Translations under genes and position numbers: made by a program
Part shown: piece after piece, positions 32,865 through 41,578 of the stretch
Numbering within the stretch: the first letter of the stretch is position 1
Layout: each line of letters begins with the position of its first letter
DNA from: VAZQ01 sp963725185
GTDB lineage: Bacteria > Pseudomonadota > Alphaproteobacteria > Rhizobiales > Xanthobacteraceae
Direction of reading: 5' to 3'
DNA length: 64,000 nt
Assembly (NCBI GenBank): GCA_963725185.1
Contig: CAVRXO010000006.1
Coordinates: forward strand, 2,046,001-2,110,000
Notes under the pieces: generated by a model
What the model saw: only the letters and a program-made list of their open reading frames with translations
The model's database searches: none
Told to the model about the DNA's origin: nothing

Positions 32865-34928
32865 TTAGGCACCCTGAGTTACGATCAAGTTCTTCCATTC
32901 ATCGACGCGTGCGGTCTGGCCGGCGTAGATGACGGTGGTGCAATCGAACTGGTCGAGAATCGCCGGCCCCCGCAGCGTCAGGCCGACGTCGAGGCGCTCG
33001 CGCTGGTAGACCGGGCATTCGACCTCGCGGCCGTCGAACCGCGCCCGCCTGGTGTCGCGTTGCGCGTGCGCGAGCGTCGCGCCGGTGGGCTTGAAGCGCG
33101 GCAGCTCGACCGGGGGGACGAGGCCGAGGCCGCGCACCCGATAGGAGACGACCTCGACCGCCTGCTCGGGGGCCATGTGCCCGAACGTGGACTTGTGTTG
33201 TTGATCGAATTGGCGGCGCAGCGCGCCGAGGCCGCCGTCGCGCAGCGCGGGGGCGTCGCACGCCATGGTGATCTCGTAGCCCTGCCCGGCATAGCGCAGG
33301 TCGAGCGCGCGCTGGATCCTGATGCGCTCCGGCGCAAAGCCGTCGCTGCGCAGGTCGGCGGCCGCGTGCGCCTCCAGCCGCGCGAACATGGCGTCCACGT
33401 CGTGGTCCGACAGCTCGCTCATCGGCTGCATCTTCGATTGGACATAGTCGTGCTTGACGTCCGACATGATGAGCCCGATCGCCGAATAGACTCCAGGATA
33501 GAGCGGCACGATCAGCCCCGCCATCCCCAGGTCGCGCGCGATACGGCCGGCATGCACCGGCCCGGCGCCCCCGAAGGCGAGCAGCATGAAGTCGCGCAGA
33601 TCGTGCCCGCGCATGGTCGAGATCGCCTTGATGGCCTCTTCCATCTTGACCTCGATGACGCGGACGATGCCTTCCGCGGCCGCGCCTATGTCGATACCGA
33701 GCGGATCGGCGACCTTGGTCTTGACCGCCGCGCGGGCGCGCTCGCTGTCGAGCCGCATTTGCCCGCCGAGGAAATTGTCCTCGCTCAAATGCCCCATGAC
33801 CAGGTTGCAGTCGGTGATGGTCGGCAGCTCCCCGCCGCGGCCGTAGCAGGCCGGCCCGGGCTGGGCGCCCGCGCTTTGGGGGCCGACCTGCAGCGTTCCG
33901 AAACGGTCGACCTGGGCGATCGTGCCGCCGCCGGCGCTCACCGTGTTGATGTCCATCATCGGCAGCGCGAGATCGCGCCCCTCGATCTTGCCGCGGCTGG
34001 CGATGAACGGCTCGCCGTCGCGGATCAGCGCCACGTCGCAGGAGGTGCCGCCCATGTCGAAGGTGATGATGTTCTGGAAGCCGGTCATGCGGCACGCATA
34101 GGCGCCCGCCGTCACGCCGCCGGCTGGTCCCGAGAGCACCGTGGTCACCGCCTTGCGGGCCGCCGCCGCGAAAGTCGCCATGCCGCCGTTCGACTGCATG
34201 ATGTATTTCTGCCGGGTACCGATGCCGGTCGCCGACAGCCGGCGGTCGAGCTGGTCGATGTAGCGCGCGAGTATGGGCTGCAGATAGGCGTTGATCACCG
34301 TGGTGGACAGCCGGTGATACTCGCGGATCAGCGGCACGATCTCGCAGGAGAGCGAGAGGCTGCAGCCGGGCAGCTCTTCACGCGCGATCTCGCGCACCCG
34401 CTCCTCGTGCTGCGGATGGAGGAACGAGAACAACAGGCAGACCGCGACCAACTCGATGCCGTGACCGGCGAGCGCGCGCAGGGTCTCCCGCAGCGCCGTC
34501 TCGTCGAGCGCACGCAGCACCTGGCCGCGGTGATCGACGCGCTCCTTCACCTCGCCGGTGAGGCTTTGCGGCACCAGCAGCGCCGGCTTGTCGTACATCA
34601 CGTCGAAGATGGCGGCCCCGTAGGGGCGGGCTTGCTCGCCGACCGGATAGATGCCGCGAAAGCCCTCCGTCACCAGGAGGCCGGTCTTGACGCCCTTGCC
34701 TTCAAGCAGCGCGTTGGTCCCGACCGTGGTGCCATGACAGAAAAACCCGATATCGGCGGCCGCCACGCCTTTGGCGAGCAGCATCTCGACGCCCTGGAGA
34801 ATGGCGCGCGACGGATCGTCGGGCGTCGAGGGGACCTTGCTGATGGAGACCTCGCGGGTCTCCTCGTTGAGATAGACGAAATCCGAGAACGTCCCGCCGG
34901 TATCGACCGTTACGCGGTAGCGCGCCAT
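32865..34928 (-). CDS. Hydantoinase A/oxoprolinase ATPase (HyuA-like)
   Basis: A 687-residue ATP-dependent subunit of the hydantoinase/acetone carboxylase/oxoprolinase family. Nucleotide-binding blocks of the ASKHA fold are VTVDTGGTFSDFVYLN at the N-terminus, FCHGTTVGTNALLEGKG, and FDMGGTSCDVALIRDG in the middle; LAFGGAGPVHAGRIARDLG follows. The ATG at 34928 (MARYRVTVD) fits the family start. It lies 8 bases after the EutA-like gene and is co-transcribed with it. The matching B subunit is probably the gene at 28016. Confidence 0.9.
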   Translation of the reverse strand: MARYRVTVDTGGTFSDFVYLNEETREVSISKVPSTPDDPSRAILQGVEMLLAKGVAAADIGFFCHGTTVGTNALLEGKGVKTGLLVTEGFRGIYPVGEQARPYGAAIFDVMYDKPALLVPQSLTGEVKERVDHRGQVLRALDETALRETLRALAGHGIELVAVCLLFSFLHPQHEERVREIAREELPGCSLSLSCEIVPLIREYHRLSTTVINAYLQPILARYIDQLDRRLSATGIGTRQKYIMQSNGGMATFAAAARKAVTTVLSGPAGGVTAGAYACRMTGFQNIITFDMGGTSCDVALIRDGEPFIASRGKIEGRDLALPMMDINTVSAGGGTIAQVDRFGTLQVGPQSAGAQPGPACYGRGGELPTITDCNLVMGHLSEDNFLGGQMRLDSERARAAVKTKVADPLGIDIGAAAEGIVRVIEVKMEEAIKAISTMRGHDLRDFMLLAFGGAGPVHAGRIARDLGMAGLIVPLYPGVYSAIGLIMSDVKHDYVQSKMQPMSELSDHDVDAMFARLEAHAAADLRSDGFAPERIRIQRALDLRYAGQGYEITMACDAPALRDGGLGALRRQFDQQHKSTFGHMAPEQAVEVVSYRVRGLGLVPPVELPRFKPTGATLAHAQRDTRRARFDGREVECPVYQRERLDVGLTLRGPAILDQFDCTTVIYAGQTARVDEWKNLIVTQGA

Positions 34929-34936
34929 CGGACGGC

Positions 34937-36490
34937 TCAAGCCGAAGGCGTGGCCGCGGTCGTGCCGAGCGCGCGCGGTGCCGGCTGCCATTCCTTTCCG
35001 GGAGCGGCGCTGGTCGGAAAGATCAGCGACTTGATGACCACCGGGACCGCGCCCGAGGTCGGCAGCATGGTGCCGATATCGATGTAATCGAATTCCTTGA
35101 GCTCGAGCCCGTCGACCGAGACGATGGCATTGGTGATGCGCATCTCCTCGCGCAGATGGATGCCCAGGAGCCCGCCGACGTCGCCGTCGCCGACCAGCAC
35201 CAGCGGATGGCCTTTCGCCAGGATGTCCGCGAGGCCGTCGATGACGCCCTTGCAGAAGTCGTCGAGCCGCCGGAAGGTCGCCGAGCCGCGCCAGGGGACG
35301 AACACCGCGACCGGCGTATCGCCTTCGCCGAGGTCGAGGCGCTTGAGCACGGTCTTGATCGCGGCGGCCACCGCGGCCGGATCGATCGCCTCGGCATCGA
35401 GCGCGAGCGCGGGCGCGATCACCGGAACGTTGCGCAGCGGCAGCGCCTCCATGGGCGACACGTAGATCGTGCTGCCGCTCACCTGGGTGGTGTACTGGGA
35501 GGCGCCGATGACGGTGGCGCGGATGCCTTCGGTCGAGGGCTCGAGCTTGGCGGGGGAGCTCGCGAGCCGTTCCCGGATCTCCTGCGCCAGGAGCGCGCCG
35601 AGATCGCCGAACATCTCGGCTTCGCGGCCGTAGATATATTCCGAGACGCCGCCCGAGAAGGTGATCTGATCGACCGGGCCGCGCGCCGCGAGCGGATCGA
35701 GGCGCAACAGGCCGTGGCCGGCGGCGGTGGGCGAGCCGCCCGCCATCGCCTCCATCAGGCGGTCGGCCATGCGGGCCGCCAGCGCGCGCGCGGCCTCGGC
35801 TTCGAGATGTTGGCCGAGCTCGAGCTTGATCCCGAGCTCGCTCGCAAAGCGGCGTCCGGCTTCCTCGATGCGCACGACCCGTCCGGTGGAGTCCAGGCAG
35901 ACCAGGCGCGCCCCGACGTCGACGGCGGTGAGATCGACCACCCGGCCTTCGCTGCAGATGGAGATCTTCGAGGTGCCGCCGCCGACATCGACGTTCATCA
36001 CCGTGGTGCGGTCGCGGATCGAGCGCGCGACCGCGCCCGACCCGTAGGCGGCCATCACGGTCTCCAGGTTGTCGCCGGCCGAGACCGCGACCATCTTGCC
36101 CGCCTGACGGGCGAACAGCTCGCCGATCTTGCGGGCATTGCGCCGGCGCACCGCGACGCCGGTCAGGATCAGGGCGCCGGTGTCGATCTCGTCGGGATCG
36201 ACCTTGGCGTCCTTGTATTGGCGCTCGATGAAGGCGCCGAGCGCTTCCGCGTCGATCGTCTCCTCGGCCGAATAGGGCGTCAGCAGGATGTCGAACTCGT
36301 AGAAGGTCTCCCGCGTGGTGACCACATAGCGGCTGTCCAGCCGCTCGAGCACGATGCGTGAGAACACCAGATGCGAGGTCGACGAGCCGATGTCGACCCC
36401 CACGCTGAGCACCACGATCTCGTCTTCATCGACGAGGGAACGCCCCGTGCTCGAGAAAAAAATCCGTCCCCCAGCGCTCTCGTCGTTCAT
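34937..36490 (-). CDS. EutA-like reactivating factor (ethanolamine ammonia-lyase)
   Basis: A 517-residue actin-like ATPase-fold protein of the EutA family, which in ethanolamine users reactivates B12-dependent ammonia-lyase. Diagnostic blocks are VLSVGVDIGSSTSHLVFSR, VAVSAGDNLETVMAAYGSG, VMNVDVGGGTSKISICSEG and ITFSGGVSEYIYGRE. No eutB or eutC is present. It is joined to hydantoinase A, and a bicupin lies upstream, so its client may be another enzyme. Both EutA and HyuA share the ASKHA fold, which makes the pairing notable. Confidence 0.85.
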   Translation of the reverse strand: MNDESAGGRIFFSSTGRSLVDEDEIVVLSVGVDIGSSTSHLVFSRIVLERLDSRYVVTTRETFYEFDILLTPYSAEETIDAEALGAFIERQYKDAKVDPDEIDTGALILTGVAVRRRNARKIGELFARQAGKMVAVSAGDNLETVMAAYGSGAVARSIRDRTTVMNVDVGGGTSKISICSEGRVVDLTAVDVGARLVCLDSTGRVVRIEEAGRRFASELGIKLELGQHLEAEAARALAARMADRLMEAMAGGSPTAAGHGLLRLDPLAARGPVDQITFSGGVSEYIYGREAEMFGDLGALLAQEIRERLASSPAKLEPSTEGIRATVIGASQYTTQVSGSTIYVSPMEALPLRNVPVIAPALALDAEAIDPAAVAAAIKTVLKRLDLGEGDTPVAVFVPWRGSATFRRLDDFCKGVIDGLADILAKGHPLVLVGDGDVGGLLGIHLREEMRITNAIVSVDGLELKEFDYIDIGTMLPTSGAVPVVIKSLIFPTSAAPGKEWQPAPRALGTTAATPSA

Positions 36491-36567
36491 GCTCTCAACG
36501 CTCCCACCAGCAACGTTATGTCCAGCTCGTCACGACACCAATGTTAGGGCGTGCCGATGCCACGAGT

Positions 36568-36699
36568 GTCTCCCCTCCCCACCGGGGCAGGGCAATCGCA
36601 TGAGACGGAGCGGTGCCACATCCCGCACCTCTGCCCGCAAGCGGGGCGAGGTGGAGAATGCGGCTCCGTCATATGCGATAGCCCTGCAAAAGGGGGGAG
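36568..36699. repeat. Nested palindrome in 311-bp spacer
   Basis: An inner hairpin CACCTCTGCCCGCAAGCGGGGCGAGGTG (36627-36653) is enclosed by imperfect arms CGCATGAGACGGAGC / GCTCCGTCATATGCG and outer TCCCCTCCCC/GGGGGGAG. It lies between the bicupin and EutA-like genes; no gene is seen in the spacer. Confidence 0.7.
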
Positions 36700-36801
36700 G
36701 AGTCCACCGGTCAACCTGCGTTCGCGATCGGAATTCCGGTGCGCATTGAACTGTCCGCCGAAGCAAAGACCGCTTCGGCGGATGATCGGTTTCTTTGTTG
36801 C

Positions 36802-38022
36802 TCAGGCACCTACGAATTTCGGTACCACGGCGCCCTTCTTGTAGAACTCGGGCTCCATCCGGTTCTCGACGCCTTCGGCCTTGAGCTTGACGGCATATTC
36901 CTCGCGCAGGAACGGATCCTCCATGAAGTAGGGGATCGCGGTCCCGCCCTCGGGTATGTCCATGGCGGTGTAATCGGTGTGCTTCTCGCCCGGCGGTCCG
37001 GGCTCGCGGCCGGGATTGTGCGGGCCGAACCAGGCGGTGAGCCGGAACGGCTCCCTCGAGGCGCCGAAATGCTGGTGATACCAGCGGGCGCCGCCGGGCG
37101 CCGCCGAGACCATGCCGAACGGCTCGTAGTCGACGCGCTTGACCTTGTCGCCGTGGCCGTCCTTCCAGGGCGTGACCCCATAACGCTCCGGCCAAGTGTA
37201 GGTATAGCCCTTGCCGGTGAGGCAGATGAGCACGGCCGCCGAGGTATGGGCATGGGCCTTGGAGTAACGGCCGTTCTCGTGCTGGCCGATCCACAGATAG
37301 AACGTGTTGCCGGTCATGAACGGCTCGACCCGCCGCCAGCCGGGCGAGCGGCGGTTGTCGAGCGGCAAGTCGCAATGGATCACGTCGGGCACGAAGTTCG
37401 TGCGCCGCATCGCCAGGCCCCGCACCGGATCGGGCTCGATGTCGTCCTTGTACTTGTAGAAGTCGTCGGCGCCGCTGAACCGGTCCTTGAACTGGTAGGG
37501 CGCGTTGAAGATGAAGTCGGTATTGTTGACCAGGTTCATCAGGTTCGGCGCGGTCGTGCCGCCGATCAGGATCGCCGGCGATGAGCTCGCATTGACCAGG
37601 CGGTGCATCGCGTTCACCGGGATCGAGAACAACGAGCCGCGCTGCCATTCGAACACGTGCTTCTTGGTATCGCCCTCGAGCCAGACCTCGGTCGTGCCGC
37701 GGCCCTCGGCGACCATGTAGATTTCCTCGTAGAGGTGTTTCTCCGGATTGAGCGCACCGGCGGCCGGCACCTCGACCACATAGGTGCCCCACTTGCCCTC
37801 GGTGCCGTACAGCTGGATGAAGCTGCCGCGGCCGCCCAGCCGCTTCCAGGGCGCCATCGGCAGGGTGGTGGCGTTCTTGAGCCCGATGTCGCGAAAGATC
37901 GGGACGCCCTCCGATTCCATGAACAGGTCGTAAGGCGTCTTCGGCCGGCCGAATTTACCGAATCCCGCTCTGTTTTCGCCACTTGGCTCGTGCCAGTGCT
38001 TCTTGTCGCTCAATTCATGCAT
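36802..38022 (-). CDS. Bicupin domain protein
   Basis: A 406-residue protein with two cupin barrels. The first has LNPEKHLYEEIYMVAEGRGTTEVW and the second has NGRYSKAHAHTSAAVLICLTGKGYTYTWPE with a His-x-His metal motif, then RWYHQHFGASREPFRL. Homologues in rhizobia are often labelled ethanolamine ammonia-lyase-activating protein; I recall that name from general knowledge and it is not proof of function. The internal ATG at 38022 (MHELSDKKHW) is used because upstream codons read as repeat-like sequence. It stands upstream of the EutA-like gene on the same strand. Confidence 0.8.
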   Translation of the reverse strand: MHELSDKKHWHEPSGENRAGFGKFGRPKTPYDLFMESEGVPIFRDIGLKNATTLPMAPWKRLGGRGSFIQLYGTEGKWGTYVVEVPAAGALNPEKHLYEEIYMVAEGRGTTEVWLEGDTKKHVFEWQRGSLFSIPVNAMHRLVNASSSPAILIGGTTAPNLMNLVNNTDFIFNAPYQFKDRFSGADDFYKYKDDIEPDPVRGLAMRRTNFVPDVIHCDLPLDNRRSPGWRRVEPFMTGNTFYLWIGQHENGRYSKAHAHTSAAVLICLTGKGYTYTWPERYGVTPWKDGHGDKVKRVDYEPFGMVSAAPGGARWYHQHFGASREPFRLTAWFGPHNPGREPGPPGEKHTDYTAMDIPEGGTAIPYFMEDPFLREEYAVKLKAEGVENRMEPEFYKKGAVVPKFVGA

Positions 38023-38225
38023 AGCGCGCTCTTTCTTGGCTCGTGCGGCTTCTTCGCTTGGGGATCGGCCACTTATAGGCCGGCATGGCCGATAAGCCAA
38101 TATCCCGAAATATCCCGAAATGCGGACGTCGAAATGCCGCTGTCGCAGGCTGCGGGGCTGCGAGATCGTAACCAATTGGTAACCGCAATCGTTTCCAATT
38201 CGTCAACCGCGAATTGGGGACCGTC

Positions 38226-39173
38226 ATGGACAAGAACGAGGACAGCAAGACACCATCGATGATACCGGGGATGGGCGAAAGCCCGCCCGATCCCGCCCTC
38301 GGACTGCCCGCCGGCCCTGGGGCGGCGAGCGAACCGACGATCGAATTGAAAAGCGAGCTGGCCAGCATCGCTTCCCCGAGCCTCGCGCCCGCGACGTCCG
38401 ACATGGTGTCCGACATGGCGGACGACATGGCGGCCGATGCGCCCCGGTTTGATGCGCGCATGGTCGGACAGCCCGGCAAGCGGTCCAACGCGCGGCCTGA
38501 AGCCGCGGAGGCATTCGAGGAGATCAAGCCGGAGCGCCCGAAAGATCCGGGGCCGGTCGCGCAGGAAATCACGCTGGTGGCCGCGCCGGCGGGCGGGCGC
38601 GCCTACCGCGGCAAGTTCATCCTGCTCGCCGCCTCGCTCGTGCTGGCGGCGGCGCTCGGTGCCATGGCGGGTGTGCTCGGCGCGACCGGCGTGGCGCGGC
38701 TCGCCGGTGAACCCGCGACCGTCCAGCAGCCGACCGGCTTGCAGACCAGCGTGGCGCAGTTGCGATCCGAGATCGCTGCCCTCAAGGCGAGCGTTGATGC
38801 GAGCGGCCGCAATGCTGGCGCGCAGTACAGCAAGCTGGTCGAGCGCTTCGACCGGGTCGAGCACATGCAATCGGTCGCGACCAAAACCGACGCCGCATTG
38901 CCGAAGGACGTGACCGGCTCGATAACGCCGCCGGCCGCCACCGCCGCGGCGCCGCTTCCGCCGGCACCAATGCCGCCCGCAACGACGGTGCCCGGATGGG
39001 CCGTGCGCGATGTCTATCGCGGGGTCGCCATGCTGCAGAGCCGCATGGGCGGCATGGTCGAGGTCGAGCCCGGCGACGTGCTGCCGGGGCTGGGCCGCGT
39101 CGAATCGATCCGCCGCCAGGACGGGCACTGGGTGGTGATGACCTCGAAGGGCATGATCACCTCAATGCGGTGA
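38226..39173 (+). CDS. Conserved membrane-anchored hypothetical protein
   Basis: 315 residues. A disordered, acidic and proline-rich N-terminal half is followed by one transmembrane helix (KFILLAASLVLAAALGAMAGVLG near residue 125). Then come a coiled-coil-like stretch (TSVAQLRSEIAALKASVD, YSKLVERFDRVEHMQ), a proline linker and a small conserved C-terminal domain (WAVRDVYRGVAMLQSRMGGMVEVEPGD, ending GMITSMR). I know similar proteins in Rhizobiales only as hypothetical. The inverted repeat CAATTCGTCAACCGCGAATTG lies just upstream. Confidence 0.8.
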   Translation: MDKNEDSKTPSMIPGMGESPPDPALGLPAGPGAASEPTIELKSELASIASPSLAPATSDMVSDMADDMAADAPRFDARMVGQPGKRSNARPEAAEAFEEIKPERPKDPGPVAQEITLVAAPAGGRAYRGKFILLAASLVLAAALGAMAGVLGATGVARLAGEPATVQQPTGLQTSVAQLRSEIAALKASVDASGRNAGAQYSKLVERFDRVEHMQSVATKTDAALPKDVTGSITPPAATAAAPLPPAPMPPATTVPGWAVRDVYRGVAMLQSRMGGMVEVEPGDVLPGLGRVESIRRQDGHWVVMTSKGMITSMR

Positions 39174-39330
39174 ACCGACAGGCCTCTTGTCGGCCTTTTG
39201 CCTCCAAGCTTGGCGCGCCTCGGGCGTGGGCGGACCGCGTCGCTGCGCGATCGACATTGAGCGACCGACCGCCATTCGTTTCCGCTATTCTGCTATTGTG
39301 TGGCCGGCCACCTGCAGAAGGAGTGGTGAT

Positions 39331-40185
39331 ATGGCGATTCATGCCCGTCGTATCGGCGCAGTAGTATTGGCGCTTGCTGCATTCGTGTTGCTTTCCACGC
39401 TGCGTCCCGCCGCGGCCCAAACGCCGCCCGCGCCGGCCAAGCCCGAGATGACGGAGAACTGTCCGGGCCTTGTTGCCGCCGAGGAGCCGCGCGCCATTCC
39501 GGCCGCCTTCCGGCTGGCCGCGCTCAATCCCGACCAGGTGCGCCTCTCCTATGTGGGCCATTCGACCTTCCTGATCGAAAGCCCGCAGCAGGTGCGGATC
39601 GCGACCGACTACAACGATTATGTCAGGCCGTCGGTGCTGCCCGACATCGTCACCATGAATCATGCGCACGACACCCACTACACCGACCATCCGGATCCGG
39701 CGATCAAATACGTGCTGCGCGGCTGGGGTCCGAGCGAGAGCCAGCCGGCGAGCTATGACCTCACCGTCAAGGATGTGCGGGTGCGCAACGTGCCGACCAA
39801 TATCCGCAACTGGAACGGCGGGACCGAGCGCAACGGCAACTCGATCTTCATCTTCGAGATCGCCAATATGTGCATCGCCCATTTGGGGCATCTCCACCAT
39901 ACCCTCAATCAGCAGCAGCTCAACGAGATCGGCCACATCGATGCCGTGATGGCGGCGGTCGACGGCGACCTGACGCTCGACCTCGACGGCATGGTCGAGG
40001 TGCTGCATTCGCTCAAGGCGCCGCTGATCATTCCCATGCACTTTTTCTCGAGCTTCACGCTCAATCGCTTCCTCGACCGCATGCGGCAGGACTTCCAGGT
40101 CGAGCGGAGCCCGATCCCCTCGGTGGTGATCTCCAAGACCACGCTGCCGGACAAGCCGAAGGTGCTGGTCCTGCCGGGACACTGA
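39331..40185 (+). CDS. MBL-fold metallo-hydrolase (UlaG-like), exported
   Basis: A 284-residue protein with a signal peptide (AVVLALAAFVLLSTLRPAAAQ), so periplasmic. Metallo-beta-lactamase-fold motifs are VGHSTFLIESPQQVRIATD near the N-terminus, NHAHDTHYTD in place of the HxHxDH motif, HLGHLHHTL and LIIPMHFFSS. AAGGAG stands 9 bases before the ATG. The metal site differs from the standard HxHxDH, so activity may be altered. A GCATTTTC repeat and a Rieske oxygenase gene follow on the same strand. Confidence 0.85.
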   Translation: MAIHARRIGAVVLALAAFVLLSTLRPAAAQTPPAPAKPEMTENCPGLVAAEEPRAIPAAFRLAALNPDQVRLSYVGHSTFLIESPQQVRIATDYNDYVRPSVLPDIVTMNHAHDTHYTDHPDPAIKYVLRGWGPSESQPASYDLTVKDVRVRNVPTNIRNWNGGTERNGNSIFIFEIANMCIAHLGHLHHTLNQQQLNEIGHIDAVMAAVDGDLTLDLDGMVEVLHSLKAPLIIPMHFFSSFTLNRFLDRMRQDFQVERSPIPSVVISKTTLPDKPKVLVLPGH

Positions 40186-40186
40186 A

Positions 40187-40243
40187 GCATTTTCAGGAAA
40201 AGTGGAATCCGGTTTTCCGTCAGAAAATGCGTCAACGCAAAGA
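40187..40243. repeat. GCATTTTC/GAAAATGC hairpin repeat
   Basis: Arms GCATTTTC (40187-40194) and GAAAATGC (40223-40230) with an internal GGAATCCGGTTTTCC, then GTCAACGCAAAG. It begins one base after the MBL stop and ends 7 bases before the oxygenase ATG. It is the same element as 24526-24580. Confidence 0.9.
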
Positions 40244-40249
40244 TGATCC

Positions 40250-41578
40250 ATGCTGAGCGCCGAGCAGAACGATCTGATCACCCGCACCGGCCCCGGCACG
40301 GCAGCCGGCAAGCTGATGCGCTGCTATTGGCAGCCGGCCGCGCTCGTTGACGAGCTCGCCGGCAACCGGCCGGTCAAGCCGGTGCGGCTGTTGGGCGAGG
40401 ATCTCGTCCTCTTCCGCGACGATCAGGGCCGCTATGGATTGATCGCGCGCGCCTGCCCGCATCGCGGCACCGACCTCGCGTTCGGCCGGTTGGAGGACGG
40501 CGGCCTGCGCTGCGCCTTCCATGGCTGGCTGTTCGATGTCCATGGCCGTTGCCTGGAGACCCCGGCCGAGCCCGAGGACAGCGTGCTGTGCCGGAACATC
40601 CGCCAGACCGCTTATCCGGTGGTGGAGAGAAGCGGCATCCTGTTCGCCTATCTGGGTCCCGGCGAGCCGCCCTCGTTCCCGCATTTCGATTGCTTCACTG
40701 CGCCGGCGAGCCACACCTTCGCCTTCAAGGGCCTGATCGAGTGCAACTGGCTGCAGTCGCTCGAGGTGGGCATCGATCCGGCCCATACCTCGTTCCTGCA
40801 TCGCTTCTTCCACGACGAGGATTCAGCTTCCAGCTACGGCAAGCTGTTCCGCGACCGCTCGATCGATTCCGACCTGCCGATGACGCGCATCATGCGCGAG
40901 TTTCCGCGCCCGCACATCGAGGTCGAGCCGACCGATTACGGCATGCGGATGGTGACGCTGCGCCGCATCAGCGATGCCCATACCCATGTGCGGGTCACCA
41001 ACCTGGTGTTTCCCCACGCCTTCGTCATTCCCATGAGCAGCGAGATGACGATCACGCAGTGGCATGTGCCGGTCGACGATACCAGGCACTATTGGTACGC
41101 GATCTTCACCAGCTTCGGGGCGCCGGTGGACAAGGACGAGATGCGGCGCCAGCGGCTCGCGCTCTACGAGCTGCCCGACTACGCGCCGCGCAAGAACAAG
41201 AGCAACCAATACGGCTTCGACCCGCACGAGCAGGCGCACTTAACCTTCACCGGCATGGGAGCCGACATCAACGTCCACGACCAATGGGCCTGCGAGTCCA
41301 TGGGCGCGATCCAGGACCGCGGCAAGGAGCATCTCGGCCAATCCGACAAGGCGATCAGCGCCTATCGGCGCCTGCTGCGCGCCGCCATCGCCGAAGCCTC
41401 CGCCGGCGGACGCCCGCCGATGCTGCTGGACGCGCCCGCCGCGGCCGCCATGACCGGCCCCGCCGCCATCGACGGCATCGGCCCGAGCGATGATTGGCGG
41501 GGTTATTGGCGCCGGACGGATGCAAGCCGGCGGCAGGCGTCAAGCTGGGCGGTCAACCTGGCGATCGACACGCGTTAG
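40250..41578 (+). CDS. Rieske non-heme iron oxygenase, alpha subunit
   Basis: A 442-residue aromatic ring-hydroxylating or demethylating oxygenase of the phthalate-dioxygenase-like class. Rieske ligands are in CPHRGTDLAFG and CAFHGWLFD (C-x-H, 17 residues, C-x2-H). The mononuclear iron site is in IDPAHTSFLHRFFH with a bridging acidic residue in the preceding LEVGIDP. Such enzymes act on vanillate, phthalate and similar acids, and vanillin is a product of FerB-type cleavage, which would fit the 18-25 kb genes. No reductase gene is adjacent. The 3' end overlaps the convergent serine hydrolase by 39 bases. Confidence 0.9.
   Translation: MLSAEQNDLITRTGPGTAAGKLMRCYWQPAALVDELAGNRPVKPVRLLGEDLVLFRDDQGRYGLIARACPHRGTDLAFGRLEDGGLRCAFHGWLFDVHGRCLETPAEPEDSVLCRNIRQTAYPVVERSGILFAYLGPGEPPSFPHFDCFTAPASHTFAFKGLIECNWLQSLEVGIDPAHTSFLHRFFHDEDSASSYGKLFRDRSIDSDLPMTRIMREFPRPHIEVEPTDYGMRMVTLRRISDAHTHVRVTNLVFPHAFVIPMSSEMTITQWHVPVDDTRHYWYAIFTSFGAPVDKDEMRRQRLALYELPDYAPRKNKSNQYGFDPHEQAHLTFTGMGADINVHDQWACESMGAIQDRGKEHLGQSDKAISAYRRLLRAAIAEASAGGRPPMLLDAPAAAAMTGPAAIDGIGPSDDWRGYWRRTDASRRQASSWAVNLAIDTR

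Noticed and set aside
32676..35087. A plus-strand open frame of 803 codons opposite hydantoinase A
   Set aside because: The minus strand encodes a clear HyuA with conserved motifs; the plus frame is compositionally a shadow.
36530..37792. A second minus-strand frame overlapping the bicupin gene
   Set aside because: It is a shifted shadow of the bicupin; the conserved cupin motifs are in the other frame.
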